From Gammaproteobacteria bacterium (GTDB taxonomy: Bacteria; Pseudomonadota; Gammaproteobacteria; JABABF01), in the NCBI GenBank assembly GCA_014238345.1, contig JABABF010000109.1:1-16451 (forward strand): 16,451 nucleotides of DNA, written 5' to 3'. The number at the start of each line of letters is the position of its first letter. The first letter of the stretch is position 1. The position numbers were made by a program, and so were the translations under genes. Of this stretch, positions 14,663 to 16,451 are shown one piece after another. The notes under the pieces were generated by a model that ran no database searches, was not told where the DNA came from, and saw only the letters and a program-made list of their open reading frames with translations.

Positions 14663-15847
14663 ATGAATTTACACGAATACCAAGCCAAGCAATTATTTGC
14701 TGACTATGGTTTGCCCGTTGCATCGGGTGTGGCGATATCCTCAGCCGACGAAGTGGCGGCGGCCTGTGGGCAGATCGGTGGGGCACCCTGTGTGGTCAAG
14801 CTGCAGGTTCATGCTGGCGGGCGTGGCAAAGCGGGAGGAGTCAAGCGGGTGGAGAGCCAAGCAGAGGCCGAGGATTTCGCCCGTCAGTGGCTTGGTGGAC
14901 GCTTGGTCACGCACCAGACCGATGCTAAGGGTCAGCCCGTCGGGCGGATATTGGTGGAAGAGGTCTGTCCAGACATTGCCAGAGAGTTGTATTTGGGGGC
15001 GGTGATCGATCGCTCCATCGCGCGGGTCGTGTTCATGGCATCCACTGAAGGGGGCGTGGACATTGAGCGCGTAGCGGCCGACACGCCGGAGAAAATTTTG
15101 CGCGCTGAGATCGATCCACTAAGCGGTCCCCAAGCATATCAAGGCCGCCAACTGGCCTTTGCGCTCGGGCTGGATGCGGTGCAGGCGCGGCAATTCACCG
15201 ATATTTTCCTCAAACTGGGGCGTTTGTTTATGGAGCGTGACCTGTCGCTATTGGAGGTCAACCCGCTGGTGTTGACCGAGGAGGGTCGTTTGTTGTGCTT
15301 GGATGCCAAGTTGAATGTCGACGGCAATGCGCTCTATCGGCAGCAGTCATTGCAGTCTCTAGACGATCCCAGCCAGCGCGATGAGCGCGAGGTCGAAGCA
15401 GAGCAGCATGAGCTCAACTATGTTGCTTTGGACGGCGATATCGGTTGCATGGTCAATGGTGCCGGGCTGGCGATGGGGACGATGGATATGATCAAACTGT
15501 ACGGCGGCGCACCCGCCAATTTCCTTGATGTCGGAGGCAGTGCCACGCGCGAGCGTGTCAGCACTGCTTTTCGTATCTTGTTGGCCAGCGCGGGGGTGCG
15601 AGCGGTACTGGTCAATATCTTCGGCGGTATAGTGCGCTGTGATCTGATTGCCGAGGGCATTATCGGTGCGGTCGGCGACGCTGGGGTCAATGTGCCAGTC
15701 ATCGCCCGTCTGCAGGGAAATCAATCAGACAAGGGTCTGCGTCTGCTGGCTGACAGTGGTCTCAATATTATTGCTGTCAGCGGCTTGGCCGATGCAGCCC
15801 AACGTGTGGTTGCCGAGGCCAGTAGCGCCTCTGGAGCACCGTCATGA
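14663..15847 (+). CDS. sucC: Succinyl-CoA synthetase beta subunit
   Basis: SucC carries the nucleotide-binding ATP-grasp domain of succinyl-CoA synthetase, which turns succinyl-CoA into succinate while making ATP or GTP. The 394-residue length is close to the usual 388. It opens with [19 protein letters not shown]; the ATP-grasp lysine region reads [17 protein letters not shown]. Asn200 and Asp214 match the Mg-binding Asn199 and Asp213 of E. coli ([10 protein letters not shown] and CLDAK). The C-terminal domain has [20 protein letters not shown] and [11 protein letters not shown]. No clear ribosome site precedes the ATG, which is unusual for this block. Its last bases overlap sucD by four (ATGA), indicating translational coupling. 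Confidence 0.97.
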   Translation: MNLHEYQAKQLFADYGLPVASGVAISSADEVAAACGQIGGAPCVVKLQVHAGGRGKAGGVKRVESQAEAEDFARQWLGGRLVTHQTDAKGQPVGRILVEEVCPDIARELYLGAVIDRSIARVVFMASTEGGVDIERVAADTPEKILRAEIDPLSGPQAYQGRQLAFALGLDAVQARQFTDIFLKLGRLFMERDLSLLEVNPLVLTEEGRLLCLDAKLNVDGNALYRQQSLQSLDDPSQRDEREVEAEQHELNYVALDGDIGCMVNGAGLAMGTMDMIKLYGGAPANFLDVGGSATRERVSTAFRILLASAGVRAVLVNIFGGIVRCDLIAEGIIGAVGDAGVNVPVIARLQGNQSDKGLRLLADSGLNIIAVSGLADAAQRVVAEASSASGAPS

Positions 15848-16451
15848 GTATATTGATCAATAAAGATACGCGGGTCATCTGTCAGGGCTTCACCGGCCAG
15901 CAGGGGACTTTCCACAGTCGCTCCAGCATTGATTACGGCACCCGCATGGTGGGTGGTGTGACACCGGGCAAGGGCGGCTCCACCCACTTGGAACTGCCAG
16001 TTTTCGATACAGTGGCCGAGGCGGTGGCGCAGACGGCTGCTGATGCCTCGGTGATCTATGTGCCAGCGCCTTTTGGCAAGGATGCCATCTTGGAGGCAGC
16101 CAATGCAGGCATCGGCTTGGTGGTGTGTATCACTGAGGGCATCCCGACGCTGGACATGCTCATCGCACGGCGGCGTTGCGAGGAACTCGGAGTCCGACTG
16201 ATCGGTCCCAACTGCCCTGGTGTCATTACGCCCGGGGAGTCTAAGATAGGCATCATGCCGGGCGCAGTCCACCTGCCGGGGCGCGTTGGCATTGTCTCCC
16301 GCTCGGGCACTTTGACCTATGAAGCGGTACAACAGAGCACCGAGCCGGGTTTGGGACAATCCACCTGCGTTGGCATCGGTGGCGATCCCATTCCCGGTAC
16401 TGACTTTAGCCCGATACTGCGGTTGTTCGAGGCTGATCCGGACACCGATGC
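15844..16451 (+). CDS. sucD: Succinyl-CoA synthetase alpha subunit, 3' partial
   Basis: SucD binds CoA and carries the histidine that is phosphorylated during the succinyl-CoA synthetase reaction. The first 202 residues lie in the window and the frame runs off the right edge. It starts [21 protein letters not shown], the CoA-binding Rossmann fold. Then come GGVTPGKGG (37-45), [16 protein letters not shown] (70-85), [22 protein letters not shown] (121-132) and [11 protein letters not shown] with GIGGDPIPG. The phosphorylated histidine (His246 in E. coli) lies beyond the edge and cannot be checked. The start codon overlaps the sucC stop in the ATGA arrangement. Confidence 0.97.
   Translation, partial: MSILINKDTRVICQGFTGQQGTFHSRSSIDYGTRMVGGVTPGKGGSTHLELPVFDTVAEAVAQTAADASVIYVPAPFGKDAILEAANAGIGLVVCITEGIPTLDMLIARRRCEELGVRLIGPNCPGVITPGESKIGIMPGAVHLPGRVGIVSRSGTLTYEAVQQSTEPGLGQSTCVGIGGDPIPGTDFSPILRLFEADPDTD

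Noticed and set aside
15721..16359. Minus-strand 212-codon frame opposite sucC and sucD
   Set aside because: The sense strand holds the clear sucC end and sucD start, and the antisense frame has no plausible start signals.

Overview
The window looks like a chromosomal segment of a moderately GC-rich gammaproteobacterium. The main evidence is an uninterrupted plus-strand block in the order sdhC-sdhD-sdhA-sdhB-sucA-sucB-lpdA-sucC-sucD, the order known from Pseudomonas and relatives. The SdhC/SdhD membrane anchors and the SdhB cysteine pattern are of the E. coli type. I cannot place the organism below class from sequence alone.

Layout. (i) 1-1170: 3' part of an AAA ATPase with a DUF4143-type C-terminus, cut by the left edge. 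(ii) 1288-2439, minus strand: nnrS, a polytopic haem/copper membrane protein of nitric-oxide stress, convergent with the ATPase gene. (iii) 2440-3125: a 686-base gap, the longest non-coding stretch. It holds a probable nnrS control region with an inverted repeat, a 15-codon micro-ORF with a strong ribosome binding site, a doubtful transposase-like remnant, a good sigma70 promoter and a hairpin-rich leader for leuA. (iv) 3126-5358: leuA (2-isopropylmalate synthase) overlapping a 226-residue protein that resembles the DNA polymerase III psi subunit (HolD). (v) 5490-16451: the TCA-cycle block. It encodes all four succinate dehydrogenase subunits, the three components of the 2-oxoglutarate dehydrogenase complex (E1 sucA, E2 sucB, E3 lpdA) and succinyl-CoA synthetase (sucC, and sucD cut by the right edge).

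How the genes work together. SucA, SucB and Lpd convert 2-oxoglutarate to succinyl-CoA, SucCD converts that to succinate with nucleotide triphosphate formation, and SdhCDAB oxidises succinate to fumarate and reduces ubiquinone. The gltA gene usually found beside sdhC in this group is absent; leuA and the holD-like gene occupy that place. A possible extended -10 promoter precedes sdhC. A second possible promoter, touched by a near-perfect inverted repeat, sits between lpdA and sucC, so sucCD may also be transcribed separately.

No clearly new multi-gene system is visible; most genes are core metabolism. The unusual signals are small-scale: a perfect 18-bp inverted repeat inside sucA, a 100-base AT-rich patch of atypical codons at the sucA catalytic core, clustered tandem duplications before sucB and at the holD-like stop codon, the inverted repeat/promoter before sucC, and an Arg-to-Cys change in the SucB active-site motif.
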